64,000 nucleotides of DNA, from the NCBI GenBank assembly GCA_963969345.1, contig OZ017766.1, positions 9,796,001-9,860,000 on the forward strand, written 5' to 3'. Source of the DNA: Turbatrix aceti. Its lineage: Eukaryota > Nematoda > Chromadorea > Rhabditida > Panagrolaimidae. Numbering within the stretch: the first letter of the stretch is position 1; each line of letters starts with the position of its first letter. Shown piece after piece: positions 43,785-55,807 of this stretch. The notes beneath the pieces are model-generated. The model worked only from the letters and a program-made list of their open reading frames with translations. It ran no database searches and had not been told where the DNA came from. The translations under genes were made by a program, and so were the position numbers.

Positions 43785-45047
43785 AGTAGTTGGCAGTGAA
43801 GTATGCGTTTTTATTCTTTTAAGCGTCACAGCTTCAAATCTCAATATTGAGCTGAGTTTTTAACTGTAACTTGTTGTTACCTAAGGTAAAAATTGTGTAA
43901 AATTTCAGCTGCATAGCTAACCGGCAACATATCGAAAAAAAATTTCAATTGTTTTTGGAAAAGCGCATATTTTTCTTTTTTGACTTCAATCAACCAAAAT
44001 TTTTGTTCTGGTTGAGTAACATCTTGTGTAACAAAATATATAATGTTCACAACATCGGAGCTTTGTCAAAAAGCGATAAACACGATATTGCACCGTCCAA
44101 GACGGAGCACGGATCACCATGAAGTTATTGACCTTCTCACAGGTAATTTTGAGCTTTGTTGTTCCTATAAAAAATTTCTTTGCGCTGAATAAAACTGTAC
44201 AAAAAAGAGCTCATTTACTCACAAAAAAAATTGATTTTTTTTTATTTGATCAATGCTGATGTCCTGCTCAACATGCCACTGCCACAACATGGCTGGCAGG
44301 TTACTGAAGCTCAACCAGCTCAGTTCATCGCTTTGATTTTGATCACAACGCATCAAACTATTTAGCCACCTCAAGTGTAACCGTTAAACATACCATTGAA
44401 AGCAAAATAAGATTAGCAGAACGAGTCTCTGAACTCAAAAATCACTCGCTATGTTTTTTTTCCGTTTCTTCAACCGTGTATCGTTGCGAATAGTTTTCAA
44501 TTTTTATTGTTAACTATTTTAGCATAAACCGCATATCAGAAAAAAATTAATACAGCGAAACCCGGGGTCTATTCGCTCCAGTACATCAACATCAACATCA
44601 AATCACAAAAATCAAATTGTTTGTGAGCAAATGAGCTCTTTTTGTACATCTTTGTCCAAATAACTATAAGAAAGTATTTTGTAGCATAATGAGCACAAAA
44701 CACAAAAACACCCATGAAAAGGTCAATAACTTCATGATGATCCGGGCTCCGTCTTGGACGGTGCAACATCGTGTTTATCGCTTTTTTACAAAGCTCCGGT
44801 GCTGTGAACATTATAAATTTTGTTACACAAGATGTTACTCGACTAGAACAAAAATTGGGATCGATTGAAATCCCAAAAACAATTGAAATTTTTTTCGATA
44901 CGTTGCCAGCTAGCTATGCAACTGAAATTTTACACACCTCGTACCTTTGGTAACAACAAGTTACAGTTAAAAAATCAGCTCTAAAGATTGAGATTTGGAG
45001 CTGTGGCGCTTAAAAGAATAAAAACGCATACTTCACTGCCAACTACT
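43785..45047. mobile_element. Third foldback family, about 1.26 kb
   Basis: The outer ends agtagttggcagtgaag and cttcactgccaactact are perfect inverted repeats. The arms run about 430 bp inward (for example caccgtccaagacggagc with gctccgtcttggacggtg) and enclose an unmatched core near 44230-44630. No credible coding frame. Confidence 0.85.
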
Positions 45048-45049
45048 AT

Positions 45050-45445
45050 CTGAAAATTTTATGATAGATAATTCAATTATGTAGTTAAAGTTGGAAACAG
45101 TTCCAAAATTTTTAAGTGCCATTAGAAAGAAAATTTTGTTTTTAGTTTGTACTGAAATGTTCAACATTTCACCGGCATTTTGAACATCTGTGGGTTTTTT
45201 CTACCGTACCGTACTCGACTTCGATCAAATTTTGTCCGTAAATTTCAAAAATACATCAAGATGCTTCAAATGTTATTCTAATTACAAATCTTAACCGAAA
45301 AATTAAAAAAAAAAACTTAATTCGAATCAAATCTTTTTTTTTGCAATTAATTCGACGAGCGCGCTCGGGCCAGCGAGAAGAGGAGAGCACCGCGCGCTTA
45401 ACGAAGAAACGCCAGTGAGGGACCAGAGAGAGTCCAGACATACGC
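45050..45445. repeat. Right-arm fragment of the large foldback family
   Basis: It matches the right arm of the 20481-22271 element, including 'gcttcaaatgtt.ttctaattac', 'gcaattaattcgac.agcgcgctcgggcc' (both broken by substitutions) and the 'gagtccagaca' end. The left arm is absent. Confidence 0.7.
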
Positions 45446-45564
45446 ACAAACGCATTGCTGCTGCGAACCGTGAGTTGCGGGCTGCTCTATAGACGAGCGC
45501 GTGCGTAACGTTTCAGTGCGCATCAGGACGGACGCACGTCCAATATCCATGTGGCAAACGCGAC

Positions 45565-45764
45565 NNNNNNNNNNNNNNNNNNNNNNNNNNNNNNNNNNNN
45601 NNNNNNNNNNNNNNNNNNNNNNNNNNNNNNNNNNNNNNNNNNNNNNNNNNNNNNNNNNNNNNNNNNNNNNNNNNNNNNNNNNNNNNNNNNNNNNNNNNNN
45701 NNNNNNNNNNNNNNNNNNNNNNNNNNNNNNNNNNNNNNNNNNNNNNNNNNNNNNNNNNNNNNNN
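45565..45764. other. Assembly gap, 200 N
   Basis: Exactly 200 unknown bases, a round number typical of a scaffold gap of unknown length. The left edge of the 1968-bp array lies inside it, so the true array length and junction are unknown. Confidence 0.95.
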
Positions 45765-45967
45765 ATTTGACACATGACGTATTCAAGACTCGCGGTAGTG
45801 CCAAATGTCGCCCCACCGGTTGCCACAACAAATCGACCGTTCGTGCTTTCAATGTTACTCTGGATCACATGTCTCCCGTCGACCCTCACGTATTGTGCCT
45901 TGTTGTCAACTGAATTGACGGAACAGGGAACGTAGATGCCAACTCCAAAGTTTTTGTTACGGTCCAT
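45765..45967 (-). CDS. Array ORF, first copy, truncated by the gap
   Basis: The N-terminal 67 or so codons of the 168-codon frame described at 47429-47935. The remainder is lost in the gap at 45565-45764. Confidence 0.5.
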
Positions 45968-46085
45968 GTTATCTGGAAAATATAGGACGCGGACTATAAA
46001 AATTTTTTCTACCAGCCTTTTTTTTTGTCATTTTTTGAAACCTCAATAGTGACGCCACAGTTTTCGAATTTTTGCGTTTTTTAAC

Positions 46086-46121
46086 AAAAAAGCGTATTGA
46101 AGTTGGCCGATACGCTTTTTT
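46086..46121. other. Perfect stem-loop in each array unit (representative)
   Basis: aaaaaagcgtat and atacgctttttt pair over 12 bp around a 12-base loop (tgaagttggccg). It repeats every 1968 bp, about 120 bases upstream of the - strand start codon. It could act as a transcript terminator-like hairpin, an RNA structure or a replication-type stem-loop; none is shown. Confidence 0.75.
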
Positions 46122-46304
46122 TGTGTTTTTCTGCATTTTTTGAATACACACACTGAAAAATCCAGCGCAGAAGCGATTTTTCCGAAATCTGCTAAAATTG
46201 CTTAAAACATGCGAATTTCAAGGCACGATACGCTTTTTATTCAATTCACCGTGTTTTTTACTCTTTCACAATAGTTCAGAACGATAATTACAAATTTTTG
46301 GTCG

Positions 46305-46458
46305 TATGTTGCATACTGAGACAGGCCGTAGTGCAACAGGTCTTGTTGTATTCTGAGACAGGCCGTAATGCAACAGGCCTTGTTGCATTCCGAGACAGGC
46401 CGTAGTGCAACAAGGGAGGGAAAGACGCTATCTCGCTTGTTGCATTCTGAGACAGGCC
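46305..46458. repeat. 37-bp minisatellite in each array unit (representative)
   Basis: Three full copies and one partial copy of a unit built as gttgcat-tctgagacaggcc-gtagtgcaac. The outer 6 bases are themselves inverted around the GAGACAGGCC core. It recurs with every 1968-bp period. Confidence 0.8.
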
Positions 46459-46555
46459 TTTTGACGGTTTTTTGTCAATTTCACATGTTTTTAATGCCTA
46501 CATTTTGAATATCAAAACATTTTTGGAGGTTAAAAGCGACGGCGAATTTGATGGC

Positions 46556-47145
46556 AATATCAAAAAATCAACAATCCATCGATAAATCGAAAAAAAATTT
46601 TTTTCCGAAAAATCCTTTGTTAAATTCCAGAAAAAAATAGTGCATCGTAATCTACGCTATCGAAAACCTCTAGTCGCAAAATATGAGCAGGCGGGCCCCA
46701 CTAAAAAAAAAGTTATTTCAATTTTTATCCAAAACTCCATACAAAAGCGCCTGCGTTAGCGTTACAAGCGACAAGCAGAACACTGCGCGCCTTAGCAAGC
46801 GCGCAGTGTGTTAGCTTTCAAAGCTTCGCGCAAAGTCAGTTTTATATTACAAGGCATGAAAGTTTGCGCACTGATTAATTACATCCTGAATTTTGCAACC
46901 TTTTTTATCCGAAAAAAAATATATTCATTTTGGACTCTGAAAATGATTTTTGAAGTTTTATTTTTGAATTGAAATAACTTTTTTTTTCGTGAGAGCCGCC
47001 GGCTCATGTTCTGCGAACAGAGGTTTTCGATAGTGTAGATTACGATGCACTATTTTTTTCTGGAATTTAACAAACAGTTTTTGAGATACAGCGTTTTTTA
47101 CTCTGAATTATTGATTTATCGATTAGTTCCCGTTTTTTTGATATC
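46556..47145. repeat. Imperfect foldback inside each array unit (representative)
   Basis: The ends atatcaaaaaa and tttttttgatat, and inner blocks such as tagtgcatcgtaatctac with gtagattacgatgcacta and ttatttcaattttt with aattgaaataa, form inverted arms over about 590 bp. The turn lies near the gcgcgcc...ggcgcgc-like cluster around 46790. The unit may have arisen by amplification of a foldback with flanking host sequence. Confidence 0.75.
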
Positions 47146-47428
47146 ACCGATAGATTCTCCATAGCAGATAACCCCTAATAGTATCTTTATACCTAAAATA
47201 TTGTTACTTTAAACACCGTAAAAACCGTAAAAAAACGTTTTCGCGTCGAAACCATGGGCACATAGTGCCCCGTAATGTAAACGGGAGAGGAGGGAAACCC
47301 TAGTGAGAACTTTGAATAAGAAGAACTTCTCACTACAGTGCTCATGCCACAAATTGAAACCATGTTTTTTATTAAATCCTCAAGATTGAAGTCAAAGATA
47401 CAAACATAGTACATATTTATAAAACAAA

Positions 47429-47935
47429 TCACCCATAAATCAGAGAATGGGTCAAACTACGAACACAAATCATCAGATTCCGGTTGCCTTTAGTAATACT
47501 TTTGATTAGATTCTGATCGTCAGCATTGTCAAATTGCTCAATACGCATTTTTAACGACAAAGGATCCCGTAGTTTGCAATAGTCTTCACTGCTACTAGGG
47601 TTAGAAATGACGCTCATGTCAAGGACGGAAAAGCCTTTCCACGGTTGGGCATTCAGACGTGAATAAGAGCAGGGACCCCAAATGTGGGTTACTTTGCGAG
47701 GATCTCCTTCCGCATCTTTTGTGCTGAACGTCATTTGACACATGACGTATTCAAGACTCGCGGTAGTGCCAAATGTCGCCCCACCGGTTGCCACAACAAA
47801 TCGACCGTTCGTGCTTTCAATGTTACTCTGGATCACATGTCTCCCGTCGACCCTCACGTATTGTGCCTTGTTGTCAACTGAATTGACGGAACAGGGAACG
47901 TAGATGCCAACTCCAAAGTTTTTGTTACGGTCCAT
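47429..47935 (-). CDS. 168-residue array protein (representative copy), unrecognised
   Basis: This is the only sizeable frame of the 1968-bp unit. Identical complete copies start at 49903, 51871, 53839, 55807, 57775, 59743, 61711 and 63679 (all -). A TTTTCCAG acceptor lies 5 bases before the ATG, as for a trans-spliced gene. The protein has no signal peptide or membrane segment. It looks beta-rich (YVRVDGRHVIQSNIESTNG, RFVVATGGATFGTTASLEYV) with four or five Cys, including HIWGPCSYSRL. The C-terminus is basic and helix-prone. I do not recognise the fold; a capsid-like or lectin-like beta protein is only a guess. A GTGATT donor-like site overlaps the stop, so splicing into the frame at 47193-47432 is possible. 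Multiple identical copies would give high dosage if expressed. Confidence 0.55.
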   Translation of the reverse strand: MDRNKNFGVGIYVPCSVNSVDNKAQYVRVDGRHVIQSNIESTNGRFVVATGGATFGTTASLEYVMCQMTFSTKDAEGDPRKVTHIWGPCSYSRLNAQPWKGFSVLDMSVISNPSSSEDYCKLRDPLSLKMRIEQFDNADDQNLIKSITKGNRNLMICVRSLTHSLIYG

Positions 47936-49396
47936 GTTATCTGGAAAATATAGGACGCGGACTATAAAAATTTTTTCTACCAGCCTTTTTTTTTGTCATT
48001 TTTTGAAACCTCAATAGTGACGCCACAGTTTTCGAATTTTTGCGTTTTTTAACAAAAAAGCGTATTGAAGTTGGCCGATACGCTTTTTTTGTGTTTTTCT
48101 GCATTTTTTGAATACACACACTGAAAAATCCAGCGCAGAAGCGATTTTTCCGAAATCTGCTAAAATTGCTTAAAACATGCGAATTTCAAGGCACGATACG
48201 CTTTTTATTCAATTCACCGTGTTTTTTACTCTTTCACAATAGTTCAGAACGATAATTACAAATTTTTGGTCGTATGTTGCATACTGAGACAGGCCGTAGT
48301 GCAACAGGTCTTGTTGTATTCTGAGACAGGCCGTAATGCAACAGGCCTTGTTGCATTCCGAGACAGGCCGTAGTGCAACAAGGGAGGGAAAGACGCTATC
48401 TCGCTTGTTGCATTCTGAGACAGGCCTTTTGACGGTTTTTTGTCAATTTCACATGTTTTTAATGCCTACATTTTGAATATCAAAACATTTTTGGAGGTTA
48501 AAAGCGACGGCGAATTTGATGGCAATATCAAAAAATCAACAATCCATCGATAAATCGAAAAAAAATTTTTTTCCGAAAAATCCTTTGTTAAATTCCAGAA
48601 AAAAATAGTGCATCGTAATCTACGCTATCGAAAACCTCTAGTCGCAAAATATGAGCAGGCGGGCCCCACTAAAAAAAAAGTTATTTCAATTTTTATCCAA
48701 AACTCCATACAAAAGCGCCTGCGTTAGCGTTACAAGCGACAAGCAGAACACTGCGCGCCTTAGCAAGCGCGCAGTGTGTTAGCTTTCAAAGCTTCGCGCA
48801 AAGTCAGTTTTATATTACAAGGCATGAAAGTTTGCGCACTGATTAATTACATCCTGAATTTTGCAACCTTTTTTATCCGAAAAAAAATATATTCATTTTG
48901 GACTCTGAAAATGATTTTTGAAGTTTTATTTTTGAATTGAAATAACTTTTTTTTTCGTGAGAGCCGCCGGCTCATGTTCTGCGAACAGAGGTTTTCGATA
49001 GTGTAGATTACGATGCACTATTTTTTTCTGGAATTTAACAAACAGTTTTTGAGATACAGCGTTTTTTACTCTGAATTATTGATTTATCGATTAGTTCCCG
49101 TTTTTTTGATATCACCGATAGATTCTCCATAGCAGATAACCCCTAATAGTATCTTTATACCTAAAATATTGTTACTTTAAACACCGTAAAAACCGTCAAA
49201 AAACGTTTTCGCGTCGAAACCATGGGCACATAGTGCCCCGTAATGTAAACGGGAGAGGAGGGAAACCCTAGTGAGAACTTTGAATAAGAAGAACTTCTCA
49301 CTACAGTGCTCATGCCACAAATTGAAACCATGTTTTTTATTAAATCCTCAAGATTGAAGTCAAAGATACAAACATAGTACATATTTATAAAACAAA

Positions 49397-49903
49397 TCAC
49401 CCATAAATCAGAGAATGGGTCAAACTACGAACACAAATCATCAGATTCCGGTTGCCTTTAGTAATACTTTTGATTAGATTCTGATCGTCAGCATTGTCAA
49501 ATTGCTCAATACGCATTTTTAACGACAAAGGATCCCGTAGTTTGCAATAGTCTTCACTGCTACTAGGGTTAGAAATGACGCTCATGTCAAGGACGGAAAA
49601 GCCTTTCCACGGTTGGGCATTCAGACGTGAATAAGAGCAGGGACCCCAAATGTGGGTTACTTTGCGAGGATCTCCTTCCGCATCTTTTGTGCTGAACGTC
49701 ATTTGACACATGACGTATTCAAGACTCGCGGTAGTGCCAAATGTCGCCCCACCGGTTGCCACAACAAATCGACCGTTCGTGCTTTCAATGTTACTCTGGA
49801 TCACATGTCTCCCGTCGACCCTCACGTATTGTGCCTTGTTGTCAACTGAATTGACGGAACAGGGAACGTAGATGCCAACTCCAAAGTTTTTGTTACGGTC
49901 CAT
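49397..49903 (-). CDS. 168-residue array protein, copy 3
   Basis: Same protein as 47429-47935. The unit carries the C variant at the linked site. Confidence 0.5.
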   Translation of the reverse strand: MDRNKNFGVGIYVPCSVNSVDNKAQYVRVDGRHVIQSNIESTNGRFVVATGGATFGTTASLEYVMCQMTFSTKDAEGDPRKVTHIWGPCSYSRLNAQPWKGFSVLDMSVISNPSSSEDYCKLRDPLSLKMRIEQFDNADDQNLIKSITKGNRNLMICVRSLTHSLIYG

Positions 49904-51364
49904 GTTATCTGGAAAATATAGGACGCGGACTATAAAAATTTTTTCTACCAGCCTTTTTTTTTGTCATTTTTTGAAACCTCAATAGTGACGCCACAGTTTT
50001 CGAATTTTTGCGTTTTTTAACAAAAAAGCGTATTGAAGTTGGCCGATACGCTTTTTTTGTGTTTTTCTGCATTTTTTGAATACACACACTGAAAAATCCA
50101 GCGCAGAAGCGATTTTTCCGAAATCTGCTAAAATTGCTTAAAACATGCGAATTTCAAGGCACGATACGCTTTTTATTCAATTCACCGTGTTTTTTACTCT
50201 TTCACAATAGTTCAGAACGATAATTACAAATTTTTGGTCGTATGTTGCATACTGAGACAGGCCGTAGTGCAACAGGTCTTGTTGTATTCTGAGACAGGCC
50301 GTAATGCAACAGGCCTTGTTGCATTCCGAGACAGGCCGTAGTGCAACAAGGGAGGGAAAGACGCTATCTCGCTTGTTGCATTCTGAGACAGGCCTTTTGA
50401 CGGTTTTTTGTCAATTTCACATGTTTTTAATGCCTACATTTTGAATATCAAAACATTTTTGGAGGTTAAAAGCGACGGCGAATTTGATGGCAATATCAAA
50501 AAATCAACAATCCATCGATAAATCGAAAAAAAATTTTTTTCCGAAAAATCCTTTGTTAAATTCCAGAAAAAAATAGTGCATCGTAATCTACGCTATCGAA
50601 AACCTCTAGTCGCAAAATATGAGCAGGCGGGCCCCACTAAAAAAAAAGTTATTTCAATTTTTATCCAAAACTCCATACAAAAGCGCCTGCGTTAGCGTTA
50701 CAAGCGACAAGCAGAACACTGCGCGCCTTAGCAAGCGCGCAGTGTGTTAGCTTTCAAAGCTTCGCGCAAAGTCAGTTTTATATTACAAGGCATGAAAGTT
50801 TGCGCACTGATTAATTACATCCTGAATTTTGCAACCTTTTTTATCCGAAAAAAAATATATTCATTTTGGACTCTGAAAATGATTTTTGAAGTTTTATTTT
50901 TGAATTGAAATAACTTTTTTTTTCGTGAGAGCCGCCGGCTCATGTTCTGCGAACAGAGGTTTTCGATAGTGTAGATTACGATGCACTATTTTTTTCTGGA
51001 ATTTAACAAACAGTTTTTGAGATACAGCGTTTTTTACTCTGAATTATTGATTTATCGATTAGTTCCCGTTTTTTTGATATCACCGATAGATTCTCCATAG
51101 CAGATAACCCCTAATAGTATCTTTATACCTAAAATATTGTTACTTTAAACACCGTAAAAACCGTAAAAAAACGTTTTCGCGTCGAAACCATGGGCACATA
51201 GTGCCCCGTAATGTAAACGGGAGAGGAGGGAAACCCTAGTGAGAACTTTGAATAAGAAGAACTTCTCACTACAGTGCTCATGCCACAAATTGAAACCATG
51301 TTTTTTATTAAATCCTCAAGATTGAAGTCAAAGATACAAACATAGTACATATTTATAAAACAAA

Positions 51365-51871
51365 TCACCCATAAATCAGAGAATGGGTCAAACTACGAAC
51401 ACAAATCATCAGATTCCGGTTGCCTTTAGTAATACTTTTGATTAGATTCTGATCGTCAGCATTGTCAAATTGCTCAATACGCATTTTTAACGACAAAGGA
51501 TCCCGTAGTTTGCAATAGTCTTCACTGCTACTAGGGTTAGAAATGACGCTCATGTCAAGGACGGAAAAGCCTTTCCACGGTTGGGCATTCAGACGTGAAT
51601 AAGAGCAGGGACCCCAAATGTGGGTTACTTTGCGAGGATCTCCTTCCGCATCTTTTGTGCTGAACGTCATTTGACACATGACGTATTCAAGACTCGCGGT
51701 AGTGCCAAATGTCGCCCCACCGGTTGCCACAACAAATCGACCGTTCGTGCTTTCAATGTTACTCTGGATCACATGTCTCCCGTCGACCCTCACGTATTGT
51801 GCCTTGTTGTCAACTGAATTGACGGAACAGGGAACGTAGATGCCAACTCCAAAGTTTTTGTTACGGTCCAT
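51365..51871 (-). CDS. 168-residue array protein, copy 4
   Basis: Same protein as 47429-47935; A variant unit. Confidence 0.5.
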   Translation of the reverse strand: MDRNKNFGVGIYVPCSVNSVDNKAQYVRVDGRHVIQSNIESTNGRFVVATGGATFGTTASLEYVMCQMTFSTKDAEGDPRKVTHIWGPCSYSRLNAQPWKGFSVLDMSVISNPSSSEDYCKLRDPLSLKMRIEQFDNADDQNLIKSITKGNRNLMICVRSLTHSLIYG

Positions 51872-53332
51872 GTTATCTGGAAAATATAGGACGCGGACTA
51901 TAAAAATTTTTTCTACCAGCCTTTTTTTTTGTCATTTTTTGAAACCTCAATAGTGACGCCACAGTTTTCGAATTTTTGCGTTTTTTAACAAAAAAGCGTA
52001 TTGAAGTTGGCCGATACGCTTTTTTTGTGTTTTTCTGCATTTTTTGAATACACACACTGAAAAATCCAGCGCAGAAGCGATTTTTCCGAAATCTGCTAAA
52101 ATTGCTTAAAACATGCGAATTTCAAGGCACGATACGCTTTTTATTCAATTCACCGTGTTTTTTACTCTTTCACAATAGTTCAGAACGATAATTACAAATT
52201 TTTGGTCGTATGTTGCATACTGAGACAGGCCGTAGTGCAACAGGTCTTGTTGTATTCTGAGACAGGCCGTAATGCAACAGGCCTTGTTGCATTCCGAGAC
52301 AGGCCGTAGTGCAACAAGGGAGGGAAAGACGCTATCTCGCTTGTTGCATTCTGAGACAGGCCTTTTGACGGTTTTTTGTCAATTTCACATGTTTTTAATG
52401 CCTACATTTTGAATATCAAAACATTTTTGGAGGTTAAAAGCGACGGCGAATTTGATGGCAATATCAAAAAATCAACAATCCATCGATAAATCGAAAAAAA
52501 ATTTTTTTCCGAAAAATCCTTTGTTAAATTCCAGAAAAAAATAGTGCATCGTAATCTACGCTATCGAAAACCTCTAGTCGCAAAATATGAGCAGGCGGGC
52601 CCCACTAAAAAAAAAGTTATTTCAATTTTTATCCAAAACTCCATACAAAAGCGCCTGCGTTAGCGTTACAAGCGACAAGCAGAACACTGCGCGCCTTAGC
52701 AAGCGCGCAGTGTGTTAGCTTTCAAAGCTTCGCGCAAAGTCAGTTTTATATTACAAGGCATGAAAGTTTGCGCACTGATTAATTACATCCTGAATTTTGC
52801 AACCTTTTTTATCCGAAAAAAAATATATTCATTTTGGACTCTGAAAATGATTTTTGAAGTTTTATTTTTGAATTGAAATAACTTTTTTTTTCGTGAGAGC
52901 CGCCGGCTCATGTTCTGCGAACAGAGGTTTTCGATAGTGTAGATTACGATGCACTATTTTTTTCTGGAATTTAACAAACAGTTTTTGAGATACAGCGTTT
53001 TTTACTCTGAATTATTGATTTATCGATTAGTTCCCGTTTTTTTGATATCACCGATAGATTCTCCATAGCAGATAACCCCTAATAGTATCTTTATACCTAA
53101 AATATTGTTACTTTAAACACCGTAAAAACCGTCAAAAAACGTTTTCGCGTCGAAACCATGGGCACATAGTGCCCCGTAATGTAAACGGGAGAGGAGGGAA
53201 ACCCTAGTGAGAACTTTGAATAAGAAGAACTTCTCACTACAGTGCTCATGCCACAAATTGAAACCATGTTTTTTATTAAATCCTCAAGATTGAAGTCAAA
53301 GATACAAACATAGTACATATTTATAAAACAAA

Positions 53333-53839
53333 TCACCCATAAATCAGAGAATGGGTCAAACTACGAACACAAATCATCAGATTCCGGTTGCCTTTAGTAA
53401 TACTTTTGATTAGATTCTGATCGTCAGCATTGTCAAATTGCTCAATACGCATTTTTAACGACAAAGGATCCCGTAGTTTGCAATAGTCTTCACTGCTACT
53501 AGGGTTAGAAATGACGCTCATGTCAAGGACGGAAAAGCCTTTCCACGGTTGGGCATTCAGACGTGAATAAGAGCAGGGACCCCAAATGTGGGTTACTTTG
53601 CGAGGATCTCCTTCCGCATCTTTTGTGCTGAACGTCATTTGACACATGACGTATTCAAGACTCGCGGTAGTGCCAAATGTCGCCCCACCGGTTGCCACAA
53701 CAAATCGACCGTTCGTGCTTTCAATGTTACTCTGGATCACATGTCTCCCGTCGACCCTCACGTATTGTGCCTTGTTGTCAACTGAATTGACGGAACAGGG
53801 AACGTAGATGCCAACTCCAAAGTTTTTGTTACGGTCCAT
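53333..53839 (-). CDS. 168-residue array protein, copy 5
   Basis: Same protein as 47429-47935; C variant unit. Confidence 0.5.
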   Translation of the reverse strand: MDRNKNFGVGIYVPCSVNSVDNKAQYVRVDGRHVIQSNIESTNGRFVVATGGATFGTTASLEYVMCQMTFSTKDAEGDPRKVTHIWGPCSYSRLNAQPWKGFSVLDMSVISNPSSSEDYCKLRDPLSLKMRIEQFDNADDQNLIKSITKGNRNLMICVRSLTHSLIYG

Positions 53840-55300
53840 GTTATCTGGAAAATATAGGACGCGGACTATAAAAATTTTTTCTACCAGCCTTTTTTTTTGT
53901 CATTTTTTGAAACCTCAATAGTGACGCCACAGTTTTCGAATTTTTGCGTTTTTTAACAAAAAAGCGTATTGAAGTTGGCCGATACGCTTTTTTTGTGTTT
54001 TTCTGCATTTTTTGAATACACACACTGAAAAATCCAGCGCAGAAGCGATTTTTCCGAAATCTGCTAAAATTGCTTAAAACATGCGAATTTCAAGGCACGA
54101 TACGCTTTTTATTCAATTCACCGTGTTTTTTACTCTTTCACAATAGTTCAGAACGATAATTACAAATTTTTGGTCGTATGTTGCATACTGAGACAGGCCG
54201 TAGTGCAACAGGTCTTGTTGTATTCTGAGACAGGCCGTAATGCAACAGGCCTTGTTGCATTCCGAGACAGGCCGTAGTGCAACAAGGGAGGGAAAGACGC
54301 TATCTCGCTTGTTGCATTCTGAGACAGGCCTTTTGACGGTTTTTTGTCAATTTCACATGTTTTTAATGCCTACATTTTGAATATCAAAACATTTTTGGAG
54401 GTTAAAAGCGACGGCGAATTTGATGGCAATATCAAAAAATCAACAATCCATCGATAAATCGAAAAAAAATTTTTTTCCGAAAAATCCTTTGTTAAATTCC
54501 AGAAAAAAATAGTGCATCGTAATCTACGCTATCGAAAACCTCTAGTCGCAAAATATGAGCAGGCGGGCCCCACTAAAAAAAAAGTTATTTCAATTTTTAT
54601 CCAAAACTCCATACAAAAGCGCCTGCGTTAGCGTTACAAGCGACAAGCAGAACACTGCGCGCCTTAGCAAGCGCGCAGTGTGTTAGCTTTCAAAGCTTCG
54701 CGCAAAGTCAGTTTTATATTACAAGGCATGAAAGTTTGCGCACTGATTAATTACATCCTGAATTTTGCAACCTTTTTTATCCGAAAAAAAATATATTCAT
54801 TTTGGACTCTGAAAATGATTTTTGAAGTTTTATTTTTGAATTGAAATAACTTTTTTTTTCGTGAGAGCCGCCGGCTCATGTTCTGCGAACAGAGGTTTTC
54901 GATAGTGTAGATTACGATGCACTATTTTTTTCTGGAATTTAACAAACAGTTTTTGAGATACAGCGTTTTTTACTCTGAATTATTGATTTATCGATTAGTT
55001 CCCGTTTTTTTGATATCACCGATAGATTCTCCATAGCAGATAACCCCTAATAGTATCTTTATACCTAAAATATTGTTACTTTAAACACCGTAAAAACCGT
55101 AAAAAAACGTTTTCGCGTCGAAACCATGGGCACATAGTGCCCCGTAATGTAAACGGGAGAGGAGGGAAACCCTAGTGAGAACTTTGAATAAGAAGAACTT
55201 CTCACTACAGTGCTCATGCCACAAATTGAAACCATGTTTTTTATTAAATCCTCAAGATTGAAGTCAAAGATACAAACATAGTACATATTTATAAAACAAA

Positions 55301-55807
55301 TCACCCATAAATCAGAGAATGGGTCAAACTACGAACACAAATCATCAGATTCCGGTTGCCTTTAGTAATACTTTTGATTAGATTCTGATCGTCAGCATTG
55401 TCAAATTGCTCAATACGCATTTTTAACGACAAAGGATCCCGTAGTTTGCAATAGTCTTCACTGCTACTAGGGTTAGAAATGACGCTCATGTCAAGGACGG
55501 AAAAGCCTTTCCACGGTTGGGCATTCAGACGTGAATAAGAGCAGGGACCCCAAATGTGGGTTACTTTGCGAGGATCTCCTTCCGCATCTTTTGTGCTGAA
55601 CGTCATTTGACACATGACGTATTCAAGACTCGCGGTAGTGCCAAATGTCGCCCCACCGGTTGCCACAACAAATCGACCGTTCGTGCTTTCAATGTTACTC
55701 TGGATCACATGTCTCCCGTCGACCCTCACGTATTGTGCCTTGTTGTCAACTGAATTGACGGAACAGGGAACGTAGATGCCAACTCCAAAGTTTTTGTTAC
55801 GGTCCAT
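55301..55807 (-). CDS. 168-residue array protein, copy 6
   Basis: Same protein as 47429-47935; A variant unit. Confidence 0.5.
   Translation of the reverse strand: MDRNKNFGVGIYVPCSVNSVDNKAQYVRVDGRHVIQSNIESTNGRFVVATGGATFGTTASLEYVMCQMTFSTKDAEGDPRKVTHIWGPCSYSRLNAQPWKGFSVLDMSVISNPSSSEDYCKLRDPLSLKMRIEQFDNADDQNLIKSITKGNRNLMICVRSLTHSLIYG

Noticed and set aside
45398..45967. Long - strand frame spanning the N gap
   Set aside because: Its middle is unknown sequence and the part left of the gap (foldback end and spacer) does not match the array protein; the frame is an artefact of reading through N.
46305..46458. CRISPR-like array (repeats with inverted ends)
   Set aside because: Eukaryotic context, no distinct spacers, and the 37-bp units are contiguous: an ordinary minisatellite.
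47193..47432. 79-codon frame after the array ORF as a separate gene
   Set aside because: It begins with GTG, overlaps the upstream stop and has no acceptor or recognised domain; it is more likely 3' UTR or, at most, a spliced extension of the 168-codon frame.
47937..48119. 60-codon basic frame upstream of the array ORF, in every unit
   Set aside because: Repeated only because the unit is repeated; it covers the hairpin and poly-T region and ends at the acceptor before the real start.
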